A stretch of DNA of 64,000 nt from Leisingera sp. M658 (GCF_025144145.1 NZ_CP083546.1:1132501-1196500); one strand, 5' to 3'; shown: positions 26,903 through 35,900, counted from the stretch's first letter. Numbers and translations: made by a program. The notes: generated by a model from the sequence alone, not told the origin.

Positions 26903-28942
26903 ATGACCTTGGACAATGACCCTCTCCTTCAGCCGCTGCAAATCCGGCATCTAAGTTTGCGCAACCGGATCATGAGCACAGCCCATGCGCCGTCGTTCCA
27001 GGAGGGCGGCCATCCGCGCGACCGCTACCGGCTGTATCATGAAGAGAAGGCGCGCGGCGGCATTGCGCTGACGATGATCGGCGGCTCGACCAATATCGCG
27101 CCGGACAGCCCATCGGTCTTCGGGCAGCTCTATGCAGGGGATGACAGTATCATTCCGTGGTTCAAGAAACTGACCGATGGGGTGCGCAAGCATGGCGCGG
27201 CGGTGATGTGCCAGATCACCCATATGGGCCGGCGTACTGCCTGGGATGACGGGCACTGGCTGCCGGTGCTGGGGCCGTCGGGGCGGCGGGAACGGGCGCA
27301 CCGGGCTTTTCCAAAGGTGATGGAGCAGGAGGATATCTCCCGTATTATCAACGATTTTGCCGCCGCGGCACTGCGTTGCCGGGAAGGCGGATTCGATGGG
27401 ATTGAGCTGCTGTCGCACTCACATCTGCTGGGGCAGTTCCTGTCGCCGCTGGTGAACACCCGCGAGGATGACTACGGCGGTTCACTCGATAACCGGCTGC
27501 GGCTGACGCTGCAGGTGCTGGAAGCGGTGCGGGAGGCCGTGGGGCCGGATCTGATCCTGGGGATGCGGGTCACGGGGGATGAGCTGGCGGAGGGCGGGCT
27601 GAGTGCCGCGGAATGCATCGCGGCGGCGCAGAAGATTGCCGCCACCGGCGCGGTGGATTTCCTGAACGTGCTGGCGGGCGCGCCTTATGATGACCTCGGC
27701 CTCGCGGGCTGGGTGGCGCCGATGGGGATGCCCGCGGCGCCGGATCTGAATGTGGCGGGCGCGATCCGCGCGGCTGTGGATCTGCCGGTGTTCCATGCCG
27801 GGGGCGTGGCCGATATTGCTACCGCCCGCCATGCCATCCGCGAAGGCCAGGCCGATATGATCGGCATGACCCGGGCGCATATGGCAGATCCCCATCTGGT
27901 GGCAAAGCTGCAGCGCGGCGAGGAGGAGCGTATCCGTCCCTGCGTGGCGCTGGGCTATTGCGTGGACCGGGTGAACCAGGGCAAGCCCGCGGTCTGCGGC
28001 CATAACGCCGCAACCGGGCGCGAGGCTGTGATGCCGCATGTGATCCCGCCTGCGCGGGAGCGGCGCAAGGTGGTGGTGATCGGCGGCGGCCCGGCGGGAC
28101 TGGAGGCGGCACGTGTTGCGGCGGAGCGCGGCCACAGGGTGGTGCTGCTTGAGGCGGGCGGGCGGCTTGGCGGGCAGATGGTCTTGGCGGCCAAGGGCAT
28201 GACCCGGCGTCAGATTTGGGGTGTAGCGGACTGGCTGATCTCGGAAGCGGAGCGGCTGGGTGTGGAGGTGCGGCTGAATACTTACGCCGAGGCAGGCGAC
28301 GTGCTGGCCGAAAACCCGGACGCAGTGATCGTGGCCACTGGCGGCTGGCCGGAGCCCCGGGAGATCCCCGGCGGTGATTTGATCACCTCCAGCTGGGAGG
28401 TGCTGGGCGGCGAGGCAAGGGTACCGGGCGCGGTGCTGCTGCTGGATGAATGCGGTGATCACGCGGCCCTGGTCTGCGCGGATGCGATGGCCAAGGCCGG
28501 CTGCAAGGTGACGCTGGTCACGCCTGACCGGATGGCAGCGCATGATCTGGGGCCGGTCAATTCGGCGGTGGTGCTGCGTGATCTGGCGCGGCAGGGCGTC
28601 ACGTTTGAGTGCTTTCTGGAGGTGGTTGCCGTGGCTACGGCAGGCAGCCGTAAATGCATCACCCTGCGCCATGTCCTGACCGGGGAAGTGACCGAGCGTG
28701 TGGCGGATCATGTGGTCAGCGAACATGGTATCACTCCGGCGGATGAACTTTACCATGCGCTGAAGCCGCTGTCGCGCAACCTGGGTCAGTTGGACCACCA
28801 GGCAATGATTGCCGGAACCAGCCCTTTTGCCGCCATCAATCCGCAGGGCAGCTTCTGGCTGGCGCGGGCCGGTGATGCGGTGTCAGGGCGCAATATGCAC
28901 GCCGCCATCTATGATGCGCTGAGACTTTGCAAGGATCTGTAA
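26903..28942 (+). CDS. NADH:flavin oxidoreductase with 4Fe-4S and FAD domains (N-methylproline demethylase-like)
   Basis: A 679-aa soluble oxidoreductase of the 2,4-dienoyl-CoA reductase/trimethylamine dehydrogenase architecture. An FMN TIM barrel (about 1-340) has QITHMGRR and the SHSHLLGQFLSP block. A Cys cluster follows at about 346-364 and then an FAD/NAD domain with GGGPAGLEAA. The cluster reads CVALGYC then CGHN (C-x5-C-x11-C) rather than the C-x2-C-x3-C-x11-C of dienoyl-CoA reductase. That spacing is what I associate with stachydrine/N-methylproline demethylases, so betaine catabolism is a plausible role. Start at the ATG at 26903, where homology begins. Confidence 0.8.
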   Translation: MTLDNDPLLQPLQIRHLSLRNRIMSTAHAPSFQEGGHPRDRYRLYHEEKARGGIALTMIGGSTNIAPDSPSVFGQLYAGDDSIIPWFKKLTDGVRKHGAAVMCQITHMGRRTAWDDGHWLPVLGPSGRRERAHRAFPKVMEQEDISRIINDFAAAALRCREGGFDGIELLSHSHLLGQFLSPLVNTREDDYGGSLDNRLRLTLQVLEAVREAVGPDLILGMRVTGDELAEGGLSAAECIAAAQKIAATGAVDFLNVLAGAPYDDLGLAGWVAPMGMPAAPDLNVAGAIRAAVDLPVFHAGGVADIATARHAIREGQADMIGMTRAHMADPHLVAKLQRGEEERIRPCVALGYCVDRVNQGKPAVCGHNAATGREAVMPHVIPPARERRKVVVIGGGPAGLEAARVAAERGHRVVLLEAGGRLGGQMVLAAKGMTRRQIWGVADWLISEAERLGVEVRLNTYAEAGDVLAENPDAVIVATGGWPEPREIPGGDLITSSWEVLGGEARVPGAVLLLDECGDHAALVCADAMAKAGCKVTLVTPDRMAAHDLGPVNSAVVLRDLARQGVTFECFLEVVAVATAGSRKCITLRHVLTGEVTERVADHVVSEHGITPADELYHALKPLSRNLGQLDHQAMIAGTSPFAAINPQGSFWLARAGDAVSGRNMHAAIYDALRLCKDL

Positions 28943-28961
28943 CCTGCAATCAAGCGGAACC

Positions 28962-28985
28962 GCAGCGCGCCGTCAGGCGCGCTGC
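28962..28985. repeat. Perfect 10-bp hairpin GCAGCGCGCC/GGCGCGCTGC
   Basis: 4-nt loop, 20 bp past the oxidoreductase stop. The identical 10-bp arms recur inside the larger hairpin at 60171-60197. It may serve as terminator, though it lacks a T-run. Confidence 0.7.
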
Positions 28986-29121
28986 CACGCCCAACACCTT
29001 CCGGTGCAGCCGGCTGCGCGGAGAAGGGGGCGGGAGGCCCTGTTGAAACTGTTAAGGCACTGCGTTCTGCAGTTTTGGTCCGGCGGTTTGGGCGCGGGCC
29101 TGCCTGGTGCCGGCGGCACTG

Positions 29122-29346
29122 TCAGGCGATAATATCCGGGGTCAGCCGGTCTTCGATCAAGGCGATCTTGTCCTTGAGGATGAGCTTTTGTTTCTTCAGG
29201 CGGCGGATCGTCAGCTGGTCGCTGGTCGGGCGCTCTTCCAGCGCGCCGATTGCTTCGTCCAGATCACGGTGCTGCCTGCGGAAAACTTCCAGCTCAACCT
29301 TGAGGACCTCATCTGTCTTCATCGACACATCTGTGGGTGCGTTCAT
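29122..29346 (-). CDS. YdcH-family (DUF465) small protein
   Basis: A 74-aa, highly charged, mostly helical protein. The DUF465 signature lies in RRLKKQKLILKDKIALIE near the C terminus. Function unknown; family members are small coiled-coil proteins. The ATG at 29346 was taken, although an internal Met at residue 9 is also possible. Divergent from hsp20. Confidence 0.8.
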   Translation of the reverse strand: MNAPTDVSMKTDEVLKVELEVFRRQHRDLDEAIGALEERPTSDQLTIRRLKKQKLILKDKIALIEDRLTPDIIA

Positions 29347-29430
29347 TGGCGACTCAGTAAAGCTTAGGAATGAAGTGAGGCTGAAGATACTTCCTTAACC
29401 GCTTTTCCGCTAGACCTATGGGCACATGCT

Positions 29431-29460
29431 CTTGTGAAACCAGCAAGAACTTCCCATATT
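29431..29460 (+). promoter_or_regulatory. Possible RpoH-type promoter of hsp20
   Basis: CTTGTG, 16-nt spacer, CCCATATT (18 nt to CATATT), resembling the alphaproteobacterial heat-shock consensus, about 70 bp before the hsp20 start. Confidence 0.35.
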
Positions 29461-29527
29461 CTTCTGGAAGCGGCCGCCTGTTACGGGGCCGCGCGCATCC
29501 GTCGCTTTGGCATAAAGGACGAACACC

Positions 29528-29941
29528 GTGTCGAAACTTACCTTGGGCTCTTACCCGCATATGCTGGGGTTCGAGCAGCTGGAACGCCTGCTGGAACGCT
29601 CGGCGAAATCGGGCAACGAAGGCTATCCTCCCTATAATATCGAACAGACTTCCGATCATTCCTACCGCATCACCCTGGCCGTGGCCGGGTTCGCCGAAGA
29701 GGACCTGGCGATTACCGTTGAGGACCGCCAGCTGGTGATCCGCGGCCGCCAGCGCGACGACAGCGAGGGGCGGGTGTTCCTGCACCGCGGCATTGCGGCG
29801 CGCCAGTTTCAGCGCATGTACGTGCTGGCCGATGGCGTCGAAGTGGGCGAGGCGGTGATGGAAAACGGGTTGCTGCATGTGGATCTGACCCGTGCCCGGC
29901 CCGAAACCGTGGTTCAGACAATCAACATCAAAAAGGGGTAA
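29528..29941 (+). CDS. Small heat-shock protein Hsp20 (IbpA-like)
   Basis: A 137-aa ATP-independent holdase. The alpha-crystallin domain (about 38-130) shows YRITLAVAGF, LVIRGRQ, VFLHRGIAARQF and ENGLLHVDL, with a short C-terminal INIKKG in place of a classic IXI tail. Start is a GTG (MSKLTLGSYPHM), the only start compatible with the family N terminus. DUF1150 follows 5 bp later, so the pair is co-transcribed. Confidence 0.9.
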   Translation: MSKLTLGSYPHMLGFEQLERLLERSAKSGNEGYPPYNIEQTSDHSYRITLAVAGFAEEDLAITVEDRQLVIRGRQRDDSEGRVFLHRGIAARQFQRMYVLADGVEVGEAVMENGLLHVDLTRARPETVVQTINIKKG

Positions 29942-29946
29942 GAGCA

Positions 29947-30171
29947 ATGCATACACCGTTTGATTTCAGCCAGGGCGCAGACCGGACCGTTTATGTAAAG
30001 GCGGTTGCGGTGGCAGATCTTCCCAAAGACGTGCAGGACAGCGCGGGCGGCCATGCGCAGCTTTATGCGGTGCATGACGCGGAAGGCGGCCAGCTGGCGC
30101 TGGTGGCCGATCGGCATCTGGCCTATGTGCTGGCGCGGCAGAACGACATGACACCGGTTTCGGTGCATTGA
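29947..30171 (+). CDS. DUF1150 family protein
   Basis: A 74-aa protein of unknown function. Core block LYAVHDAEGGQLALVADR followed by a hydrophobic stretch (HLAYVLAR) is what I recognise as DUF1150, an alphaproteobacterial family that accompanies Hsp20 genes. AAGGGG lies before the ATG. Pairing with Hsp20 suggests a role with that chaperone, but there is no direct evidence. Confidence 0.8.
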   Translation: MHTPFDFSQGADRTVYVKAVAVADLPKDVQDSAGGHAQLYAVHDAEGGQLALVADRHLAYVLARQNDMTPVSVH

Positions 30172-30285
30172 CGTCCGGGTAACCGGGGCGCATCCACCCG
30201 AAAGCGCTTGATTTTTTCAACAGCAGGCTCCCATTTTGGGGGCCTGAATTGTTTTGAGGCATCAGGTTCAAGGAAGGCGCTTTTC

Positions 30286-31428
30286 ATGTTCCGTACAATC
30301 CGCCCGATCGCAGCTGCTTTGGGATTTGCCCTGCTGGCCGTTCCCGCGGCTGCCGATCCATTTGTCAAATGCGTGCAAGGGCATCTGGCGGATCTGGGAT
30401 ATGATCCCGGCCGCCGTGACGGGGCGCTGTCGCAGGCAACACTGCGCGCCTGGACGTCCCTGCGGCAGATACCCGCCGCGGCAAAGGCCGGGCATTTGGC
30501 GGGCCTGCCTGCGCTGACGCAGAAAACCGCGATCCATTGGTGCCGGGAGCTGCCGGCGCTGAAATCCGGGCTGGAAAAACACTTGCCGTCGGCAGCGCCG
30601 GTCCAGGTTCTGGCAGATTCGCCGAACGCAGAAAAAGGCGTCCGGCAAGCCTATGAGCGGACCCTGCGGTTCATGGACAGGGAATACGGTATCGTCCTGG
30701 CCGGCAATACCGGCATCGCGGCTGCAGGAAATACCAAGACAGTTCAAACCTATGTGCGCCGTCTGCTCAGCCAGATGTCCAGCGCCCGGTTCAACCCGGA
30801 TGCATCCATTGCCGCCCATTGCAACAAACCCTTTGGCGTCGCGGGGGCTGCCTATCTGAAGTTCATGTATATCTGCTGGGACAATCCGCATCAGGCGGAC
30901 AAGGCCTGGCTCAAGCGCTCGCGCAAATGGCTGGGGATGATGATGGCGCATGAATACATGCATCTGGTGCAGGCGGAACTGGGCGGTGCCCGTGCAGAAG
31001 GGTTGAACGGGGCGGCGGTGCGGCGCCGGATGGGGCCGTCCTGGCTGGTGGAGGGCAGCGCCGAGCTGGTGGCGGCGCGGTTTGGAAAGAAGGCCTTGCG
31101 CCTGCGTGCGCCGGGCCTGTCCGAGCTGCGGGATGCGTCCCTGAAATCGACGCAAAGCCTGAAGGCGATGCGGGCGTCTAGGACGGTCCGTACCGAAGGC
31201 GACTATGACTTTTCGCATTTTGCAGTGCATATTCTGACCCGGATACATGGCGAGGATGCCCTGTTTGGGTTCTGGCGGCAGCTTAGCACCGGCAAGAGCT
31301 GGGATCAGGCATTTCAGGAGGCATTCGGCACCGGCTTGGGCGCATTCGAGGCGCAGGTCATGGAGCTGCGCAAGACACCGGGGGCCGCAAAGGCCTATAT
31401 TGCGCAAATGCGGCGGAGGAACGCGTAA
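30286..31428 (+). CDS. Secreted putative zinc metallopeptidase
   Basis: A 380-aa protein. The signal peptide ends near VPAAADP. Residues ~25-65 (CVQGHLADLGYDPGRRDG, then ALSQATLRAW) resemble a peptidoglycan-binding repeat. The catalytic part has MMAHEYMHLVQAE (HExxH at about 222-226) and a downstream WLVEGSAELVA whose Glu could be the third zinc ligand, as in gluzincins. I cannot place it in a named MEROPS family. AAGGAAGG precedes the ATG at 30286. The stop overlaps the PhzF start by one base. Confidence 0.75.
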   Translation: MFRTIRPIAAALGFALLAVPAAADPFVKCVQGHLADLGYDPGRRDGALSQATLRAWTSLRQIPAAAKAGHLAGLPALTQKTAIHWCRELPALKSGLEKHLPSAAPVQVLADSPNAEKGVRQAYERTLRFMDREYGIVLAGNTGIAAAGNTKTVQTYVRRLLSQMSSARFNPDASIAAHCNKPFGVAGAAYLKFMYICWDNPHQADKAWLKRSRKWLGMMMAHEYMHLVQAELGGARAEGLNGAAVRRRMGPSWLVEGSAELVAARFGKKALRLRAPGLSELRDASLKSTQSLKAMRASRTVRTEGDYDFSHFAVHILTRIHGEDALFGFWRQLSTGKSWDQAFQEAFGTGLGAFEAQVMELRKTPGAAKAYIAQMRRRNA

Positions 31429-32312
31429 TGACAGATTTCAACTTTGACTGGGTGGACGCCTTCTCGGGCCGCGCTTTTGGCGGCAATGGCTGCGCGGTGG
31501 TGCATGGCGGCGCGCATCTGCCCGAGGCTGTCTGCACCGCTTTCGTGCGGGAGACCTCGCTGGTGGAATGCACCTTTACCGGCCCGTCCGAGGTGGCGGA
31601 TGTGAAGGTGCGCTATTTCCTGGCCAGCCGCGAGATCCCCTTTGCCGGCCATCCGACCATTGCCACGGTGGCGGCGATGCGGGACCGGGGGCTGGTGGCC
31701 GGGGACAGCATCACGCTGGAAACCGGGGCGGGGATTGTGCCGGTGACGCTGGAGGGTGATCTGATTTCGATGACCCAGGTGGCGCCCCAATTCGGCCCCT
31801 TTGCCGATCCCGCGCTGGTGGCGGCGGCGGTGTCGCTGCCGGTTGAGGCGATCGTGGGCCGCCCGCAGAAGGTCTCGACCGGGCTGCCGTTCTGCGTGAC
31901 GGTCCTGCGCGACCGTGCGGCCCTGGAGGCGGCAGAGCTGAACCTGGAGGCGCTGGCTTTGCTGGGTAATTCCCTGGGTGCCGACGGCATCGACATGATG
32001 GAGCCGTTTCTGGTGGTGCTGGAGGGCGCGACAGAGGCCGGTGATACGTTTTCGCGCCTGCTTATGGCGCCGCCGAGCCCGCCGGAGGATCCGTTCACCG
32101 GGTCCGCGACCGGCGCCATGGCGTCGTATCTGTGGCGTCACGGGCTGATGGAAAGGTCTGAGTTTACCGCCGAGCAGGGCCATGGCCTTGGCCGACCCGG
32201 CCAGGCACGGGTGGCGCGGATCGGGTCTGCGGAGGCGATTGAGGGCGTGCAGGTGGCGGGCGAAGGCTTTGTGCTGATGCGCGGCACGGTGGATTTGCCG
32301 GACAGCGTTTAG
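31428..32312 (+). CDS. PhzF-family isomerase/epimerase
   Basis: A 294-aa diaminopimelate-epimerase-fold protein. Catalytic Glu in ETSLVECTF (about 42-50), FAGHPTIAT, and DPFTGSATGAMASYL are the PhzF signature blocks. No phenazine genes are present, so the substrate is unknown. Starts inside the stop of the peptidase gene (TAATG). Confidence 0.88.
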   Translation: MTDFNFDWVDAFSGRAFGGNGCAVVHGGAHLPEAVCTAFVRETSLVECTFTGPSEVADVKVRYFLASREIPFAGHPTIATVAAMRDRGLVAGDSITLETGAGIVPVTLEGDLISMTQVAPQFGPFADPALVAAAVSLPVEAIVGRPQKVSTGLPFCVTVLRDRAALEAAELNLEALALLGNSLGADGIDMMEPFLVVLEGATEAGDTFSRLLMAPPSPPEDPFTGSATGAMASYLWRHGLMERSEFTAEQGHGLGRPGQARVARIGSAEAIEGVQVAGEGFVLMRGTVDLPDSV

Positions 32313-32503
32313 GTTTCAGGGGATCTGCGGCAGCGTCCTGGCAGATCGTGCTGCGGGTAATAGGGTAATTTGAACGCGGAGGGCGCGGGGGCTGCTTTTG
32401 TCCAAGGGGGCGGCGGCCCGCGCTATTCCTTTACCGAATTTTAGAGGCGCATGGCGGATAGTCTCAAAAAACCGCATTTGCCTCAAAATAGGGAAAGTAA
32501 GAA

Positions 32504-33736
32504 TTGCTTCAAAATCAGACGCCCCAACCGCCTCAATTGCGCCGGCATCCGGACACGCAAGAAGCAGAGAGACTGGTCCGGCTGGCAAAATCCGAATCCC
32601 TGGGCGATGGCGGCATCCGGACCTCGCAGATCCTATCGGACGCGCTGGCGGCAGACCCCTGCCACCACGAAGCGCAGGTGCTGCAGGAGCGGCTGCATCA
32701 GGCGTTTGTGCCGCGCTGGCATTTCCCGATGCTCGCCGACAAGGCCCGCAACCGGGCCTATGCCCAGGCCATCGCGGCCAAGGTGCGGCCGGGCGATGTG
32801 GTGCTGGATATCGGCTGCGGTGCGGGTCTGACGGCAATGCTGGCAGCACGGGCCGGTGCAAAACATGTCTACACCTGCGAGCAGCAACCGCTGATTGCCG
32901 AGGCCGCAACCCGTGTCATCGCGCAGAACGGTTTGAGCGGCCGCATAACGGTCATTCCGAAATGGTCCCACGATATTGTCATAGGCAAGGATATGCCGGA
33001 ACAAGCGGATGTGGTGATCTCAGAGATCGTCGATACAGTTTTGCTGGGCGAGGGGGCGCTGGCGACACTGACCCATGCCATGGGCGCGCTGGCCAAACCG
33101 GATGCGCGGGCGGTGCCTGAACGGGGAACGCTGAAGGCGCAACCGGTGGAAAGCGGTGATTTGCTGGACCTTTGGCGTCCGCAGGAGGCGGAAGGGTTTG
33201 ATCTGAGCGCCTTTCACCCCTTTGCGCGCATGGCCCAGCTGACGCCGAATGATCTGGAAACCTGTGCGCTGCGGCCTTTGGGGATGGCAACGGATCTGTT
33301 TCAATTTGATTTCACCCGGCCGGACATTAACCCGGCGCGGGCCGCCAAGGATCTCGTCTGTGCCGGCGCCGGCACCATTCATGCGGTCTTTGTCAGTTTT
33401 GAGATGGAACTGGCCCCCGGCATTCTGGTGGCAAACGGTTTGCAGTCCGGCGGCCATTGGGGGCGGACGGCGTTTCTGCTGGATCAGCCGGTGATTGCGG
33501 AGGCCGGCGCGCAGTTGCGGGTGACCGCGCAGCATGACGCGTCGCAGCTGAGCCTGTCGGTGCACGGATTGGCACCCCGCGCCGGGGATGCGGAATCCGC
33601 TGCCCTGTGGATGACCGGGGCACGCAAAGGCGGGTACACTCTGCGTGTCCGCGACCGGCTTACTCCAGTGGAAAGCGCGGTCTGGGCTCCGCAGATTGCC
33701 AAAGGTTCCGGCAATCAGGCGCAGTCTTTCCACTAA
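32504..33736 (+). CDS. PRMT-like class I SAM-dependent methyltransferase
   Basis: A 410-aa protein resembling eukaryotic-type protein arginine methyltransferases, closest in layout to PRMT7: HFPMLADKARNRAY ahead of the SAM fold, LDIGCGAGLTAML (motif I), a CEQQP acidic loop, and the double-Glu loop SEIVDTVLLGEG. The C-terminal half is a beta-rich barrel-like region. Residues 1-70 add a short helical, TPR-like segment. Starts with TTG; no ATG is available before MLADK. The target protein is unknown. A strong terminator follows. Confidence 0.78.
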   Translation: MLQNQTPQPPQLRRHPDTQEAERLVRLAKSESLGDGGIRTSQILSDALAADPCHHEAQVLQERLHQAFVPRWHFPMLADKARNRAYAQAIAAKVRPGDVVLDIGCGAGLTAMLAARAGAKHVYTCEQQPLIAEAATRVIAQNGLSGRITVIPKWSHDIVIGKDMPEQADVVISEIVDTVLLGEGALATLTHAMGALAKPDARAVPERGTLKAQPVESGDLLDLWRPQEAEGFDLSAFHPFARMAQLTPNDLETCALRPLGMATDLFQFDFTRPDINPARAAKDLVCAGAGTIHAVFVSFEMELAPGILVANGLQSGGHWGRTAFLLDQPVIAEAGAQLRVTAQHDASQLSLSVHGLAPRAGDAESAALWMTGARKGGYTLRVRDRLTPVESAVWAPQIAKGSGNQAQSFH

Positions 33737-33757
33737 GCAGGCTGACGGGAAACGGAA

Positions 33758-33795
33758 GCGGCCCGCCAAATGGCGGGCCGCTTTCTTGTTTCTTT
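33758..33795 (+). terminator. Terminator between the methyltransferase and sat/cysC genes
   Basis: 11-bp perfect stem GCGGCCCGCCA/TGGCGGGCCGC with a 2-nt loop, then TTTCTTGTTTCTTT on the plus strand. It lies between two convergent genes. Confidence 0.88.
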
Positions 33796-33807
33796 AGGCT
33801 GTCCGGA

Positions 33808-35883
33808 TCAGCCGGAGATCAGACCCATGCTTTCCAGCTTGAGCAGCACCTGGTGGGCGCAGTTGTCGACGTCGACGTTTTCAGTCTCGACCGACAGTTC
33901 GGGGTTCTGCGGCACGTCGTAGGGGTCGGAAATGCCGGTGAACTCCTTGATCTTGCCTTCGCGGGCCAGCTTGTACAGGCCCTTGCGGTCGCGGCGTTCG
34001 CATTCCTCGATCGTGGTGGCGACATGCACTTCGACAAAGGCGCCGAAGCTTTCCACGTCTTCGCGCACGGCGCGGCGGGTGGTGGCATAAGGCGCGATCG
34101 GGGCACAGATTGCGATGCCGCCGTTCTTGGTGATCTCAGACGCCACATAGCCGATGCGGCGGATGTTGAGATCGCGGTGCTCTTTCGAGAAACCCAGCTC
34201 AGACGACAGGTTTTTCCGCACGATGTCGCCATCCAGCAGGGTCACGGGACGGCCGCCCATTTCCATCAGTTTGACCATCAGCGCGTTGGCGATGGTGGAT
34301 TTGCCGGAGCCGGAGAAGCCGGTGAAGAACACCGTGAAACCCTGCTTGGAGCGCGGCGGCTTGGTGCGGCGCAGTTCCTTGACCACCTCGGGGAAGGAGA
34401 ACCACTCGGGGATTTCCAGGCCTTCGGCCAGGCGGCGGCGCAGTTCGGTGCCGGAGATGTTCAGGATGGTGACGTTGTCGCGGTCTTCGATCTCATCGTT
34501 CGGCTCGTACTGGGCGCGCTCCTGCACATAGACCATGTGCTTGAAATCAACCATTTCGCAGCCGATTTCGGACTGGTTGGCGCGGTACAGCTCCTGGGCG
34601 TCGTAGGGGCCGTAGAAGTCTTCACCAGCCGAGTTTTTGCCGGGGCCTGCGTGGTCGCGGCCAACGATGAAATGGGTGCAGCCGTGGTTGGCGCGGATCA
34701 GACCGTGCCAGACAGCCTCGCGCGGGCCGGCCATGCGCATGGCAAGGTTCAACAGCGACATCGAGGTGGTCGCGGCCGGGTATTTGTCCAGCACCGCCTC
34801 GTAGCAGCGCACGCGGGTGAAGTGGTCGACGTCGCCCGGTTTGGTCATGCCGACAACCGGGTGGATCAGCAGGTTGGCCTGGGCTTCCTTGGCGGCGCGG
34901 AAGGTCAGCTCCTGGTGGGCGCGGTGCAGCGGGTTGCGGGTCTGGAACGCAACCACTTTGCGCCAGCCGACTTTGCGGAAATAGGCGCGCAGCTCGTTCG
35001 GGGTGTCGCGGCGGCCGCGGAAGTCATAATGCACGGGCTGCTGGATGCCGGTGACCGGACCGCCGAGATAGATCTTGCCGGCCTGGTTGTGCAGGTAGTT
35101 GACAGCCGGGTGCGCGTCGTCATCGGCGCCGAACACCTTTTCCGCTTCGCGCGATTTGTTCGGCTCCCAGCGGTCAGTGACGGTCATGGTGCCCAGGATC
35201 ACGCCTTCCTGGTCGCGCAGGGCGATGTCCTGGCCGATTTCGATGCTGCCGGCAAAATCTTCGGACACATCCAGGGTGACCGGCATCGGCCACAAAGAGC
35301 CGTCGGCCAGGCGCATGTTTTCGACAACACCGTTGTAGTCGTCTTCCGACAGGAAGCCTTTGAGCGGGTTGAAGCCGCCGTTCATCAAAAGTTCCAGGTC
35401 GCAGATCTGGCGCGGGGACAGATCCCAGCTGGTCAGGCCGGCTGCTTCGATCTTCAGTTTCTGCGCGCTTTCGTAGGAAACATAGAGCTCTGGAATGGGA
35501 GCCAGGTTGCTTTGCATAGGATGAGTCCTGTGTTTGAGAGGGGGCAGGCCGCTTGCCGCGCCTGTAAGTTCCGCGTGCAGCGCGTTGTATTCTGCGAGCT
35601 TGCGGGCGAGGAATTGATCGGTGAGACGCATTTTTTCCACCGCGCCCCGGGTGGTCAGCGAATAGGCAAACCGCTGGCGCTTGTCGGGGCCGGAACGGCT
35701 GCTGATGGTGATCAGTCCGGTCTCTGCGGCACTGCGCAATTGCGTGTTCAGCCCGCCTAGGGAAATTCCGAGCGCCGCAGCCGTGGCCCGCTGCGACGCA
35801 TCCGGCGCCGCATCAAGCTGGCGCAGGAGCCGGAAGAGCAGGTCTTCCTCGTCAGGGGTGGATATGGTCTGGGTTTCTGGCAC
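33808..35883 (-). CDS. MarR/EPS-type winged helix fused to ATP sulfurylase and APS kinase
   Basis: One uninterrupted 691-codon frame. Residues ~10-100 form a winged helix of the MarR/EPS-associated type (ASQRATAAALGISLGGLNTQ, GPDKRQRFAYSLTTRG, MRLTDQFLARKLAEYNAL). A ~20-residue Pro-rich linker leads to M123, where ATP sulfurylase begins (MQSNLAPIPELYVS), with FQTRNPLHRAHQE at about 311 and GRDHAGPG. APS kinase follows (P-loop GFSGSGKST at about 522). The enzyme part makes APS and then PAPS from sulfate. Start is a GTG at 35883. Alternatively translation may begin at the ATG at 35517 (GGACT just upstream), giving a normal ~569-aa enzyme; both products could exist. Confidence 0.8.
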   Translation of the reverse strand: MPETQTISTPDEEDLLFRLLRQLDAAPDASQRATAAALGISLGGLNTQLRSAAETGLITISSRSGPDKRQRFAYSLTTRGAVEKMRLTDQFLARKLAEYNALHAELTGAASGLPPLKHRTHPMQSNLAPIPELYVSYESAQKLKIEAAGLTSWDLSPRQICDLELLMNGGFNPLKGFLSEDDYNGVVENMRLADGSLWPMPVTLDVSEDFAGSIEIGQDIALRDQEGVILGTMTVTDRWEPNKSREAEKVFGADDDAHPAVNYLHNQAGKIYLGGPVTGIQQPVHYDFRGRRDTPNELRAYFRKVGWRKVVAFQTRNPLHRAHQELTFRAAKEAQANLLIHPVVGMTKPGDVDHFTRVRCYEAVLDKYPAATTSMSLLNLAMRMAGPREAVWHGLIRANHGCTHFIVGRDHAGPGKNSAGEDFYGPYDAQELYRANQSEIGCEMVDFKHMVYVQERAQYEPNDEIEDRDNVTILNISGTELRRRLAEGLEIPEWFSFPEVVKELRRTKPPRSKQGFTVFFTGFSGSGKSTIANALMVKLMEMGGRPVTLLDGDIVRKNLSSELGFSKEHRDLNIRRIGYVASEITKNGGIAICAPIAPYATTRRAVREDVESFGAFVEVHVATTIEECERRDRKGLYKLAREGKIKEFTGISDPYDVPQNPELSVETENVDVDNCAHQVLLKLESMGLISG

Positions 35884-35900
35884 GGCTCAACGGATCAAAG

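Noticed and set aside
33607..35760. A 717-codon plus-strand frame opposite the sulfate-activation gene
   Set aside because: Mirror of the sat/cysC codons; no homology blocks and it begins inside the methyltransferase gene.
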